From positions 124,001-188,000 of the forward strand of contig JAXHNF010000017.1 of NCBI GenBank assembly GCA_034520745.1: a stretch of 64,000 bases of DNA, given 5' to 3'. The stretch comes from Alkalibacterium sp034520745. GTDB lineage: Bacteria; Bacillota; Bacilli; Lactobacillales; Carnobacteriaceae_A. The translations under genes were made by a program, and so were the position numbers. The notes beneath the pieces were generated by a model. It did no database searches and was not told the origin of the DNA. It saw only the letters and a list, made by a program, of their open reading frames with translations. The first letter of the stretch is position 1; each line of letters opens with the position of its first letter. Positions 9,441 through 19,992 of this stretch are shown here, piece after piece.

Positions 9441-10608
9441 ATGAACCAGCAGTTGAAAGAAATGATCAAAGCCAAAGCGGAAGAAATCGGCATCGATAAA
9501 ATCGGCTTCACTCATGCCGAACCTTTTTTCTCGCTGGAAGACAAGCTGATCAAGCAGCAGGCCAAGGGGCATCATTCCGGTTTCGAACACAAGGTGATCG
9601 AGGAACGCATCTATCCGGAGAAGATCTTTGCCGAACCGAAGTCCATCATTGCCATCGCGCTGGCGTATCCGTCCAAGATGCGCAACAAGCCGCCGCGTGT
9701 GAAAGGCGAGCGCCGCGGGGAGTTTGCCCGGGCGTCGTGGGGGACGGATTACCACTTTATTTTAAGAGACCGCATGAATCAGCTGGTCGAATACATCAAA
9801 GAGATCGCTCCGGGCGAAGTGGCGTTCAAGCCGATGGTCGATACCGGTGAACTGGTGGACGTCGCTGCGCCCAGCGTGCCGGCCTCGGGTTCATCGGGCG
9901 AAACGGCCTGCTGATCACCGAAGAATTCGGCTTGTACGTTCATTTGGGGCGAGATCCTGACAAATATCGCATTTGAACCGGACGAGCAGGTGTCTTACGG
10001 CTGCGGCGAACTGACGCGCTGTGTGGACGCCTGCCCGACCGATGCGCTCCTGGGTGACGGCCGGATGAACGCGAACCGGTGCCTGTCCTATCAGACGCAG
10101 ACCAAAGGCTACATGCCCAAGGAGTACCGCCGGAAAATGGGGCACGTCATCTACGGGTGCGACATCTGTCAGATCGTCTGTCCGTACAACAAGGGCGTCG
10201 ATTCGCATTTCCATGAAGAGATGAAGCCGGATCCGGTCAATACCATGCCGGAACTGAAACCGCTCCTGACGATCTCCAACCGGGACTTCAAAGACACGTT
10301 CGGCGATCTGGCCGGCTCCTGGCGCGGCAAGAAACCGCTGCAGCGCAACGCGATCATCGCGCTGGCGAACTGACCGCGACTACACGGCCGTGCCGGACCT
10401 TCTGAATGTGATCGACAACGACCCGAGACCGATGATCAGAGGCACTGCCGCCTGGGCCGTGGCGACGATCACGGAAAAGCGGCCCAATGAAGAGATCCTT
10501 GCTTTTCTTGAAGAGGCTCTTTTAAAAGAAACGGAAGACGAAACGGTCACCGAATTCAAGGAAGCCATCGCCGACCTGAAAGCCCGATTGAATAACGAAA
10601 ATGAATAA
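9441..10608 (+). CDS. queG: Epoxyqueuosine reductase
   Basis: A cobalamin- and Fe-S-dependent enzyme for the last step of queuosine synthesis in tRNA. ATG 9441 follows AAAGGAG. The N-terminal cobalamin-binding part (MVDTGELVDVA) is followed by two 4Fe-4S motifs, CGELTRCVDACPTDAL (near 10010) and YGCDICQIVCPYNKG. The second cysteine of the first motif reads as Leu (CGELTRC instead of CG.CTRC). GAACTGACG can become GACTGCACG by one inserted A and one lost C, so this is probably a compensated error. The C-terminus has HEAT-like repeats (VPDLLNVIDNDPRPMIRGTA). Frames change near 9870, 9935 and 10370. Confidence 0.92.
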
Positions 10609-10637
10609 CCTTAACCTTAACTATGAGGAGAGATAGC

Positions 10638-11147
10638 GTGACCAATCACATCGCATTATTTGAACCGCTGATCCCGGCCAATACGGGGAACATTTCCAGG
10701 ACTTGCGCCGGGACGAACACCCAGCTGCACCTGATCGAACCCCTGGGCTTCAGCACCGACGACAAGCAGCTGAAACGCGCCGGTCTGGACTACTGGGACA
10801 AGGTAGGGATCCATTACCATAAAAATCTGGATGCCTTCCTTGAGGTCGTGGGCGACAGCCCGCTGTACCTGATTTCCAAGTTTGCCGAAAAAGTCTATTC
10901 GGACGTCGATTTTTCAGACACATCCAAAGACCACTATTTCCTGTTCGGCAAGGAAACGACCGGTCTGCCGAAAGCATTCATGCAGGAGAACCGCGAAAAA
11001 GCGCTGCGCATCCCGATGAATGACGAGCATATCCGTTCGCTGAATCTATCCAACACCGCCAACATCCTGATCTATGAAGCGCTGCGCCAGCAGGATTTTG
11101 CCGGACTCGAACGCGTCCATACTTATGAAAACGACAAATTGAAGTAG
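10638..11147 (+). CDS. trmL: tRNA (cytidine(34)-2'-O)-methyltransferase
   Basis: A SPOUT-class methyltransferase (CspR/TrmL/YibK) that 2'-O-methylates the wobble base of some tRNA-Leu. I prefer the GTG at 10638 (MTNHIALFEPLIP...) over an ATG at 10623 because GAGGAG sits at proper spacing before the GTG. The product has 169 residues and is intact. PANTGNISRTCAGTNTQLHL is the N-terminal motif 1, and LFGKETTGLP and IPMNDEHIRSLNLSNTA form the SAM-binding knot. It lies 29 bases after queG, so two tRNA wobble-modification genes are adjacent and probably cotranscribed. Confidence 0.94.
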   Translation: MTNHIALFEPLIPANTGNISRTCAGTNTQLHLIEPLGFSTDDKQLKRAGLDYWDKVGIHYHKNLDAFLEVVGDSPLYLISKFAEKVYSDVDFSDTSKDHYFLFGKETTGLPKAFMQENREKALRIPMNDEHIRSLNLSNTANILIYEALRQQDFAGLERVHTYENDKLK

Positions 11148-11157
11148 TGAATTAAAA

Positions 11158-11213
11158 GAGACACAGCTCTTATCTTTACTGGACATAAAGAAGAGGGTTG
11201 TGTTCTTTTTTAT
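11158..11213 (+). terminator. Terminator-like inverted repeat after trmL
   Basis: ACACAGCTCTT and AAGAGGGTTGTGT pair imperfectly over a long loop and are followed by CTTTTTT. Confidence 0.55.
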
Positions 11214-11225
11214 GTTTTTAAAGCA

Positions 11226-11276
11226 TAAAAAACCAGCGCCTCCTTCATTCAATAGAAGGGGACGCTGGTTTTTTGT
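11226..11276. terminator. Bidirectional terminator between trmL and argS
   Basis: AAAACCAGCG(CCTCCTTC) pairs with (AGGGGA)CGCTGGTTTT. There are A-runs before and T-runs after the stem, so it can end transcripts from both convergent genes. Confidence 0.8.
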
Positions 11277-11283
11277 TTAGTGT

Positions 11284-12980
11284 TTACATTTCGTCTGGTG
11301 ACTGGACCCCGAGGATGCGGAGGTCTTCTTTGAGCACCTGCGTCACGGCGTAAACAAGTCCGAGACGGGCGTCTTTTTCTTCGTGTTCGTCCAGGACGCG
11401 GACATTGGCGTAGAATTTATTGAAAGCCTGCGCCAGGTGGACCGCGTGCTTGGCGATGATCGACGGTTCCGGTGAATTATCGAAGGCACGTTTCACCGTG
11501 TGCGGATATTCCTGAAGCAGCTTGATGACTTCCCAGCTGTATTCGTCACTGAGTCCGTATTCAAGCGAAGCGTCAAAGTCACTCACGTCAGCCTTGTTCA
11601 GGATGCTCATGGCACGTGCGCGTGTGTACTGAACGTAAGGGCCGGTCTCGCCTTCGAACTGGACGACTTCTTCGATGGTGAAGTCGAAATTGTTCAGGCG
11701 GTCGTTTTCAGGTCATGGAAGACCACGGCACCGACGCCGACTTGTTCAGCGACCGTTTCCTTGTTCGGCAGGTCGGGTTCTCGTCTTTGATCTGCTGGAG
11801 GGCGAGTGAACTGGCTTCGTTCAGCACTTCTTCAAGCAAAACGACTTTCCCTTTACGTGTCGACAGCTTCTTGCCGTCTTTGGTGATCAGGCCGAATGGG
11901 ATGTGATGGATATCATCGGACCATTCAAAACCGGCTTCTTCAGAGAACAGCTTTCAGCTGATTGAAGTGGTTCGACTGTTCCTGACCGACCACGTACAGG
12001 GACTGGGCGAAATCATACGTATTTTTTCTGTACATCGCGGCAGCCAGGTCACGGGTCATATACAAGGTCGCACCGTCAGATTTCATGATCAGTGCCGGGT
12101 TCAGATCATACTTTTCCAGGTCGACGATATGCGCGCCCTGATCGGCTGACAGGAGATGCTTGTTGTCAAGCAGTTTCACGACTTGTTCCATCTTGTCATT
12201 GTAGAAGGCTTCACCGTTCGTGGAGTCGAAATGGATGTTCAGACGGTCGTAGACTTTGTTGAATTCGTTGAGTGATTCTTCTCTGAACCAGGTCCACAGC
12301 TCAACAGCTTCGGGATTGCCTTGTTCCAGTTTCTTGAACCACAGACGGCCTTCATCTTCCAGGGAAGGATCGTCTTCAGCGACTGCGTGGAATTTCACGT
12401 AGAGACGCAGGAGTTCCTTGATCGGGTCTTTTCGGACGTCTTCCTCGTTGCCCCATTTTTTGTAAGCCGTGATCAGCTTGCCGAACTGCGTGCCCCAGTC
12501 GCCCAGGTGATTGATGCGGATCGGGTTGTAGTCGACTTTTTCCATAATATTGGCCAGGGCGTTGCCGATGACGGTCGAACGCAAGTGACCCATGGACATT
12601 GGTTTGGCGATGTTCGGCGAGGACATGTCGATCGGGACATTGCTGCCATTACCGATCTTCAGATTGCCGAAATTTTCTTTTTCTGAAATGACTTCTTTCA
12701 AAACAGCACTTGAGACCGTTTCTTTTTTCAGGAAAAAGTTGATGTAAGGCCCGACGACCTGCATGCGATCGATGAGGGGCGACGAGATTTTTTCGCCGAC
12801 TTCCTGAGCGATCTGAGCCGGATTTTTGCGGAACAGTTTAGCCAGCTGGAACGTGGGGAAGGCCACGTCTCCGTGATCCGTGTGCTTGGGTTTTTCAAGC
12901 AGCTGTCTGATTTCGTTCAGTTCAAGCGAATCGCTTAGTTGTTCATGTATTGCTTCTGCAATCGGTTGTTTGTAATCCAT
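11284..12980 (-). CDS. argS: Arginyl-tRNA synthetase
   Basis: A class I synthetase for tRNA-Arg, 565 or so residues. I use the ATG at 12980 (MDYKQPIAEAIHEQL), which has CTGGAGG upstream, rather than the in-frame start at 13025. The HIGH motif is SMGHLRST, preceded by DMSSPNIAKPM. The KMSKS-like motif reads KKLSTRKGK in the stretch complementary to about 11840-11880. The DALR anticodon-binding domain forms the C-terminus. Frame shifts occur near 11950 and between about 11620 and 11720. The gene is alone on its strand, with its own promoter at 13107-13135. Confidence 0.93.
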
Positions 12981-13106
12981 GTAAAAGACCTCCAGTATGT
13001 GATTTCTGACCCTTAAAGTTATCATACGTGTGCATAAAAAAAGGGCTGTTATTTTGAATAGTCAAATCAATAGCCGTTTCTGATACCTTAAGTATTAAGC
13101 ACTTGT

Positions 13107-13135
13107 ATTATAGCAAAGCTGACCGTGACTAGCAA
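13107..13135 (-). promoter_or_regulatory. Promoter of argS
   Basis: On the minus strand TTGCTA (13135-13130) and TATAAT (13112-13107) are separated by 17 bases. The leader of about 125 bases shows no T-box core sequence. Confidence 0.65.
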
Positions 13136-13271
13136 CAGTTTCTCAATGGCGCTCGGCTGATTCGAATCATTCTTATTTAGAGAATATTAAAGGAATAAGA
13201 TGAATGTTTATGCGAAATAAGTTATAATAAAATATACATATATCTATAAAATAACAGAAAGTTGGGAGGAA

Positions 13272-13755
13272 ATGAAAAAATCAGAAAGACAGATGCTGAT
13301 CAAGCAGATCGTTTTGAATAATGAAGTGTCCACACAGGACGAACTTCTGGAGCTGCTCGAGCAGAAAGGCGTCAAAGCCACCCAGGCGACGATTTCACGC
13401 GACATCAAGGAACTGAACCTGATCAAGACTTCTTCTCCAGACGGCGGGATCAAATACACGCTGTACCAGAACAACCAGATAACAATGGAAGAACGGCTGA
13501 ACGCCACGATCAAAAGTGTCGTTACGGGTGTGACGCACGTCCAGTTTTTAAATGTGGTCAAGACGCTGCCCGGCAATGCGCATGTGATTGGGGCACTGAT
13601 CGATGACAGCCACTACCCGGATATTGTCGGGACCGTTGCCGGAAACGACACGATCATTCTTTATAAAGACGTCTAAGAGAGAAGCGGAAGACGTTTACGC
13701 GCATTTTGACGGTGTACTGAAGAAGCAGAACAATAAAAGGAGAATGCCTACATGA
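13272..13755 (+). CDS. argR: Arginine repressor ArgR/AhrC family
   Basis: An arginine-sensing transcription regulator, about 160 residues. The N-terminal winged helix is MKKSERQMLIKQIV... with TQATISRDIKELNLIK, the recognition-helix signature. The C-terminal oligomerisation/arginine domain has LPGNAHVIGALIDD and IVGTVAGNDTIIL. The frame breaks near 13669 (an extra G in TATAAAGACG). Corrected, it continues REAEDVYAHFDGVLKKQ to a TGA at 13753-13755 that overlaps the next ATG. GGGAGG is only two bases before the ATG, unusually close. No arginine biosynthesis genes are adjacent; argS is divergent, so ArgR might act in the shared intergenic region (inference). Confidence 0.88.
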
Positions 13756-15270
13756 CAGAAACAGACTTAAAGAAACTGCAGAACGGCTCGGACATCAGAG
13801 GATTCGCTCTGGATACCGAAAACCAGAAGAAAAACCTGACGGAAAAGACAGTGAAGCAGATCGCAAACGGCCTGATCGGCTGGTGGCTGGAGAAATCGGA
13901 CAGAACCGCTCACTGAGACGACCATCACCGTGGGGCATGACAGCCGCCTAACGGTTCCGCGATCAAGGACTGGCTGAAGCGAAATCTTTACCGGTCTGGG
14001 CGTCTCATGTGATCGATGCCGGTATGGCCACGACACCGGCACTGTTCCATGTCCACGCATATGACGCGTTCAAATCGGACATCGGCATCATGATCACGGC
14101 CAGTCATCTGCCGATGGAATACAACGGTTTGAAGTTCTTTACCGAAGGCGGCGGACTGGAGCATGAAGACATCGAAGCGATCCTGACACTGGCTGAAGAA
14201 GAAGCCCGTCCGGCCGCCGATACACCGAGTGAGACCGACCGAAAGATCTGCTTTCCGTTTATGCCAAAGATCTGGTCAGACAAATCAGAGAAGCGCTGAA
14301 CGTGGATGAAGCGGCAAAACCTCTGGCTGACCGGAAAATCATCGTGGATGCGGGCAACGGGGCCGGCGGATTCTTTGCGGATCATGTCCTGAAAGAACTC
14401 GGAGCCGACATCAGCGGCAGTCAGTTCCTCGATCCCGACGGAACGCTTCCTCAATCACGAACCGAATCCGGACAACAAAGAAGCCATGCAGAGCATCAGT
14501 GAGGCTGTCTTGAAAAACAAGGCTGACCTGGGGATCATCTTTGATACCGACGTCGACCGTTCAGCGATCGTCGACAGTGAAGGGAACAGCATCAACCGCA
14601 ACAATCTGATCGGTCTGATCGGTGCGATCGTGCTGGAAGAAAATCCGGGCACGACCATCGTGACCACTTCACCAGTCTCCGACCATCTGATCCAGTTCGT
14701 GGAAGAGAATGGGCGGAAAGTCGACCGCTATATTTCCGGCTACCGGAACGTCATCAACCGCGGGATCGAACTGAATGAAGACGGGGTCGACTGCGCGCTC
14801 GCCATCGAAACGAGCGGTCACGCGGCCCTCCGTGAGAATTTCTTTCTGGATGACGGGGCATACCTGGCAGCGAAGATCGTTGCCAAAGAAGCCGAGCTGG
14901 CTGAAAAAGGGAAAAGTGTCACCGACCTGATCAGGCATCTGGACCAGCCGGTGGAGACGGAAGAAGTCCGTTTCGTCATTACCACTGACGACTACAAGGC
15001 TATCGGCATGAACATCCTGGAACGCTTTGCGGACTGGGTGAACAGCATCGACGGCTTTACGCTGGTCCCGGACAATCTGGAAGGCAAACGCGTGCAGCTG
15101 AGCGATCCTTACGGCAGAGGCTGGCTGCTCCTGCGCATGAGTCTCCATGAACCCAAGCTCGTCCTGCAGATCGAAAATGACAAGGCAGGGACGATCCCTG
15201 ACAGCTGAAAGACAAGCTGAAAACCTTTTTCTACAACGAGAATCATCTGGACAACAGCAAGCTGAGATAA
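13752..15270 (+). CDS. Phosphohexomutase (phosphomannomutase/phosphoglucomutase family)
   Basis: An alpha-D-phosphohexomutase interconverting hexose 6- and 1-phosphates. Visible in order: an N-terminal GSDIRGFALD start segment; the phosphoserine loop TASHLPMEYNGLKFF, with SHLP where many relatives have SHNP; the Mg-binding loop FDTDVDRSAIVD; the sugar-binding loop AIETSGHAALREN; and a C-terminal domain ending NSKLR. Frame shifts fall near 13905, 13990, 14250, 14450 and 15200. Its start overlaps the corrected end of argR, suggesting cotranscription. I cannot decide mannose versus glucose specificity. Confidence 0.85.
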
Positions 15271-15303
15271 TAAGTGCAGCCACATCCGATACCACATAAA
15301 CGG

Positions 15304-15345
15304 AAACGCCTTGCCCGAGACGATCGTCCGGGCAAGGCGTTTTAA
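15304..15345. terminator. Bidirectional terminator between phosphohexomutase and zwf
   Basis: AAACGCCTTGCCCG pairs with CGGGCAAGGCGTTTT around a ten-base loop. Confidence 0.9.
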
Positions 15346-15353
15346 TATTTAAG

Positions 15354-16808
15354 TCAGTCTTTTGGATCACAGATCCATTTCTGCCCGTCTAAAGCGAGCA
15401 GGTCGTCGGCTTCTTTGGGACCCATCGTGTGAGCAGGGTAGAATGAAATGTCTTTGTCACTCTCGTCCCAGGCCTGTCTGATGTGGTCGATGTACTTCCA
15501 TGATGCGGCCACTTCGCCCCAGTGCGCAAAGTTTGTCTCGTCACCTTCCAGCACGTCCAGCAGCAGTTTTTCATAGGCTTCAGGACTTTCTTCGATCGTT
15601 TCTTCAGAACGGATGGACTGCAGGGTCACGGGTCTCAAATGCATGCCGGGACCGATTTCCTTGCCGTTCAGCTGCATTTCAAAGCCTTCGTCAGGGCTGA
15701 TATGGATCGTCAGGCGTGACTCGTGTTCTTCAAAGAGCTCCTGATCCGTTTTTTTCCATAAAACATCGATCCGCTGACGTTTTCTGTTTCATCCGTTTGC
15801 CTGTCCGGATATGAACAGGGACGTCGCGCCATTTATCTGAATCGATGATCACTTTGCCGGCTACGAACGTTTCCGTCTTGGACTCGGGATCCACTTTATC
15901 TTCCTGACGGTAGCCCTTGGCTTCGCCGTTTCGAAGACTCTGTGTACTGTCCTCTCACGAATTCTTCGTCCACATCCGGTTTTTTCAGTGATTCAAGTAA
16001 AGCCAGTTTCTGTCTGCGGACATTTTCAGTCGTAAAGGATTCAGGTTCATCCATCGTAAGCAGACTGACGATCTGCAGCACGTGGTTCTGGACCATGTCC
16101 CTTAGTGCGCCGGTCTTATCGTAGTATTCGGCACGTTCTTCCACACCCAGATCTTCTGCCAGAGTGATCTGGATGGAAGAAAGTGTCTCGCTGTTCCAGC
16201 TGTCCTGAATGATCCGGTTGGAAAAACGGAGGGCCAGGATGTTCTGGACCATTTCCTTGCCTAAGTAGTGATCGATGCGGTACAGCTGGTCTTCGTCAAA
16301 GGCGGCGTTGATCTCGTCATTGAGTTCTTTAGACGATTCGAGGTCTGTGCCGAACGGCTTTTCAATGACCACGCGGTTGAAGCCATTTTCAGTGACTAGA
16401 GCCTTGATCTCTCAGATGTGTCGCGATAGTCCCGAAGAACGTCGGGGACATGGACAGATAGAAAATACGGTTCCCTTTGATTCCTGTACTTTTTATCAAG
16501 TGAATCGGCCAGATCTTTCAACGTATTGTAATGCGCCGTATCTTTCACGTTGTGTGACTGGTAGCGGAAGTGGCTTGAAAACGCCTGAGCGTCTTCATCG
16601 GATACTGCCGACGTCGCTGATCATTCGCGCACGACCTCCTGGGTAATGACTCGTCTGACCAGTCTCTGCGCGCGGTCCCGATAACGGCGAAGTGATCTTT
16701 CAGACAGCCTTTCTTGTATAATTTGTATAATGCGGGATACAGTTTTCTGGAAGCCAGATCTCCTGTAGCTCCGAATATGATATAGAGTGCTTTCATTTCT
16801 TCAAACAT
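15354..16808 (-). CDS. zwf: Glucose-6-phosphate 1-dehydrogenase
   Basis: The first enzyme of the oxidative pentose phosphate pathway, reducing NADP(+). The start is MFEEMKALYIIFGATGDLA at 16808 with AGAGGAAA upstream; IIFGATGDLASRKLYP is the dinucleotide-binding loop. RIDHYLGKEMVQNILALRF contains the catalytic RIDHYLGK signature. The frame breaks near 16660-16545, 16400, 15950 and 15680-15790. The C-terminus reads LLALDGQKWICDPKD. It is convergent with the phosphohexomutase, whose terminator it shares. Confidence 0.93.
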
Positions 16809-16855
16809 ATTTTCCTCTTTTCTACATGCCGGGCATGTTCGTGCATCTGCTTTCT

Positions 16856-16884
16856 ATTTTACTTTTAATCAACACATCAATCAA
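16856..16884 (-). promoter_or_regulatory. Promoter of zwf
   Basis: On the minus strand TTGATT (16884-16879) and TAAAAT (16861-16856) are spaced by 17 bases, about 50 bases before the zwf start. Confidence 0.55.
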
Positions 16885-16997
16885 CTTTATTGACATATTT
16901 ATTTCACATTCGGGTCTTCAAAGCGTGTTTTTTGCAAAAAAGTAAGCGTTTGACTTAAAGTTACACTAGATGAAAAAATTTAGAGAGGATGAAAGCA

Positions 16998-18456
16998 ATG
17001 GAAAACTATGAACAGCTGGATCTGAATTTTATCGGTGGCAAGTGGCGTGAAGGGTAAGAGCTCAGAGGTCATTGAATCGTTCGATCCTTACACGCAAAAA
17101 TCGTATATGAAATTGCAGGCAGCGTCACTGGAGGATTTGAATGAAGCCTATGAAAGCGCCGAGAAGCATCAGAAAAAATGGGCACAGACGAATCCGTTTG
17201 TAAGAGCAGGCATTATCAGAAAAGCCATTCAGATCATGGAGGACCGGAAAGATGAAATCGTGGACATCCTTGTCAAAGACGCTGGCTCGACGGTCGCCAA
17301 AGCCGGGCTGGAACTGGATATCACTCTGTCGGTCATGCGTCTGGCGGCCGAATTCCCCTTCAGGATGGAAACGATCGTGAACGAGTCCATGATCCCCGGG
17401 AAGAAAAATCATGTCATCCGCAAACCGGTCGGTGTGGTCGGGGTGATCGGTCCCTTCAATTTCCCGTTGAACCTTTCCATGCGGTCTGTGGCACCGGCTT
17501 TGGCTGCAGGGAATGCCGTCGTGCTGAAACCAGGTTCACAGACACCGGTCAGTGGCGGGAACATCATCGCCAAGGTATTTGAAGAAGCAGGGCTGCCCAA
17601 GGGCGTCTTGCAGGTCGTCCACCCTAAAATATCTGAGATCGGCGATGCATTCTACGAGCATCGGGTACCGAATCTGATTTCCTTTACCGGCTCAACGGCG
17701 GTAGGCAAAAAAATCGGCGAAGTATGCGGGCGCGAAGTCAAGAAGACGATCCTGGAACTGGGCGGGAACAATGCCATGGTCGTGCTGGATGATGCGGATA
17801 TCGATCAGGCGGTTTCAGGCGCCATCTATGGACGCTTCATGCACAGTGGTCAGATCTGCATGTCCACCAACCGGATCATCGTGGATGAATCGGTTTTCGA
17901 TGAATTTGCAGAGAAATTCGTTAGAATGGCCCGTTCGCTGAAACACGGTGATCCCACGCAGGAAGGCACGCTGATCGGTCCGCTGATCAGTGGAGAAGAA
18001 GTCGACCGGCTGCAGGACGAAGTAAAAAAAGCAGAGTCTGAAGGTGCGGAGATCCTGCTTGAAGGCAAGCGTGAAGGGAACGTGCTGACACCGGTCGTTT
18101 TAAAAGGGACGAATGACATGACGACAGCTCAAAACGAAATGTTCGGGCCGGTCGTGACCTTGATCCCGGCCAGAGATGAAGCCCATGCTTTGGAACTGGC
18201 GAACGATACCGTAGCCGGACTCAGCGGCGCCGTTTCGTCACGAGATGAAAAACGGGCCTTTGCCTTTGCGGAAAAAATGGTCACGGGCATGGTCCACATC
18301 AACGACCAGAGTGTCAATGACGAACCGTATATCGCTTTCGGCGGAGAAAAGCAGTCAGGCCTCGGCCGATTCGGACGTGAACATTCGCTGGACGAATTCA
18401 CGACCTGGAAATGGATCTCTGTCCAGGAAGAACCCAGAGACTATCCGTTTGATTAA
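16998..18456 (+). CDS. NAD(P)-dependent aldehyde dehydrogenase
   Basis: An aldehyde dehydrogenase superfamily enzyme of about 485 residues that oxidises an aldehyde to its acid; similar to the vanillin/benzaldehyde dehydrogenase group (YfmT-like). The start ATG at 16998 (MENYEQLDLNFIGGKW) follows AGAGAGGA. One extra T after GAAGGG near 17056 breaks the frame; from there the gene is open to the end. Cofactor loops VIGPFNFPLN and FTGSTAVGK, catalytic glutamate in LELGGNNAMVV and catalytic cysteine in HSGQICMSTNR are all present. The substrate is unknown. It is monocistronic between zwf (divergent) and its own terminator. Confidence 0.9.
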
Positions 18457-18475
18457 ATAAACAGTGACAGAAAAA

Positions 18476-18509
18476 GGCGGCATCTTCTTAATAGAAGGTG
18501 TCGTTTTTT
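18476..18509 (+). terminator. Rho-independent terminator after the aldehyde dehydrogenase
   Basis: CGGCATCTTCT pairs with AGAAGGTGTCG (one G-T pair) over a short loop, then TTTTTT. Confidence 0.8.
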
Positions 18510-18590
18510 GGGTCATTCGTCATTTGCTATGGCGAGATGGGCTCTGCTTTGGTACAGATACGTAGTAGTAAGAGAAATGAGGAATGAAAA

Positions 18591-19985
18591 ATGACACACC
18601 CATTCGATAGATTTAATTTAGACAATTATCTGATTGAAGCCATTAAAGAGATCGGTTTTGATGAACCGACTGAAATCCAGACAAAAGTGATCCCTGAAGT
18701 GAAAAAGGGACGCGACATCATTGGACAGTCACAGACAGGTTCCGGTAAGACGCATGCCTTCCTGCTGCCGTTGTTCAACCAGATCGACCCGGCTAAAGAG
18801 GAAGTTCAGCTGGTCGTGACGGCGCCGAGCCGTGAACTGGCTGAACAGCTGGCGAATGCAGCCACACAGCTTGCCGAGCATTCATCTGAAGAGATCAACG
18901 TTCAGTCGTATGTCGGCGGGACGGACAAAGACAGACAGATCCAGAAACTTGAAAACGCGCAGCCGCATGTCGTCATCGGTACGCCGGGACGTCTGCTTGA
19001 TATGCTCGAAAGCAACGCCCTGCGCATCCACACGTCCAAGTATATGGTCGTGGACGAAGCCGACATGACGCTTGACATGGGCTTTTTAGAAGATGTCGAC
19101 AAGATCGCCACGCGCCTGCCTGAAAAAGGACAGATGCTCGTCTTTTCAGCAACGGTCCCGCAGAAACTGCAGCCTTTCCTGAAAAAATACATGAACAATC
19201 CGATCGTCATCGAAGTCGAAAACGAGCAGGTCATTGCGGATACAGTGGAAAACTGGCTGATTTCGACCAAAGGCAAGAACAAGATCGACCTGATCCATCA
19301 GCTGCTCACGATCGGTCAGCCGTATCTGGCTCTGGTCTTTGCCAACACCAAGGAATACGTCGATGATATCGCCCATCAGCTGAAGAAAAAAGGCCTGAAA
19401 GTCGCTGTCGTACACGGCGGGATCCCACCGCGCGAGCGTCGCCGAGTGATGAGACAGATCCAGAATCTGGAATATCAGTACGTCGTCGCGACCGATCTGG
19501 CTGCCCGCGGGATCGATATCGAAGGCATTTCACACGTCATCAATGCCGAAGTGCCTCAAGACCTCGACTATTTTGTTCACCGTGTCGGCCGTACCGGGCG
19601 TAACCAGCTCAGCGGCATCGCGATCACGCTTTACGGTCCGGACGACGAGAAAGATATCGAAATCATCGAAAAACGGGGCATCAGCTTCCAGCCGAAAGAA
19701 CTCAAAAACGGCGAAGTCGTGGATGTTTATGACCGAAACCGCCGTGATCAGCGTAAAGGCAAGAATGTGCACAAATCAGATTTCGATCCTGAGATACACG
19801 GGATGAGAAAGAAACTGAAGAAGAAAGTCAAGCCCGGCTACAAACGCAAGATCGAACGTAAAAAACAGGAAAAACGCATACGTGCGAGCCGCCTGAATCA
19901 GAAGAAGACAAAGAATAGATCATTGAACGATGAAGAAGCCTCCGCTACCGGTAGCGGGGGCTTCTTTGTTTTTAAGGGGATTTAA
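18591..19985 (+). CDS. cshB: DEAD-box RNA helicase CshB
   Basis: A cold-shock-type ATP-dependent RNA helicase. Motifs in order: QTGSGKT (I), APSRELAEQ (Ia), GTPGRLLDML (Ib), VDEADMTLDMGF (II, DEAD), FSATVP (III), VVATDLAARGIDI (V) and HRVGRTGR (VI). A lysine/arginine-rich RNA-binding tail follows. Together with the GTDK segment this matches B. subtilis CshB. The reading frame runs through its own terminator (about 19935-19971), giving an artificial tail ASATGSGGFFVFKGI. A one-base correction near 19900 gives a stop at 19917-19919, so the true end is probably there. ATG 18591 follows GAGGAATGAAAA. Confidence 0.93.
   Translation: MTHPFDRFNLDNYLIEAIKEIGFDEPTEIQTKVIPEVKKGRDIIGQSQTGSGKTHAFLLPLFNQIDPAKEEVQLVVTAPSRELAEQLANAATQLAEHSSEEINVQSYVGGTDKDRQIQKLENAQPHVVIGTPGRLLDMLESNALRIHTSKYMVVDEADMTLDMGFLEDVDKIATRLPEKGQMLVFSATVPQKLQPFLKKYMNNPIVIEVENEQVIADTVENWLISTKGKNKIDLIHQLLTIGQPYLALVFANTKEYVDDIAHQLKKKGLKVAVVHGGIPPRERRRVMRQIQNLEYQYVVATDLAARGIDIEGISHVINAEVPQDLDYFVHRVGRTGRNQLSGIAITLYGPDDEKDIEIIEKRGISFQPKELKNGEVVDVYDRNRRDQRKGKNVHKSDFDPEIHGMRKKLKKKVKPGYKRKIERKKQEKRIRASRLNQKKTKNRSLNDEEASATGSGGFFVFKGI
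19935..19971 (+). terminator. Rho-independent terminator of cshB
   Basis: GAAGCCTCCGCTA pairs with TAGCGGGGGCTTC over a tetraloop, then TTTGTTTTT. It overlaps the open 3' end of the helicase frame. Confidence 0.88.
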
Positions 19986-19992
19986 AGGGGAC

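Noticed and set aside
12981..13110. Possible T-box leader upstream of argS
   Set aside because: The leader is about 125 bases, and no AGGGTGG..CCGCG core or antiterminator/terminator pair was found.
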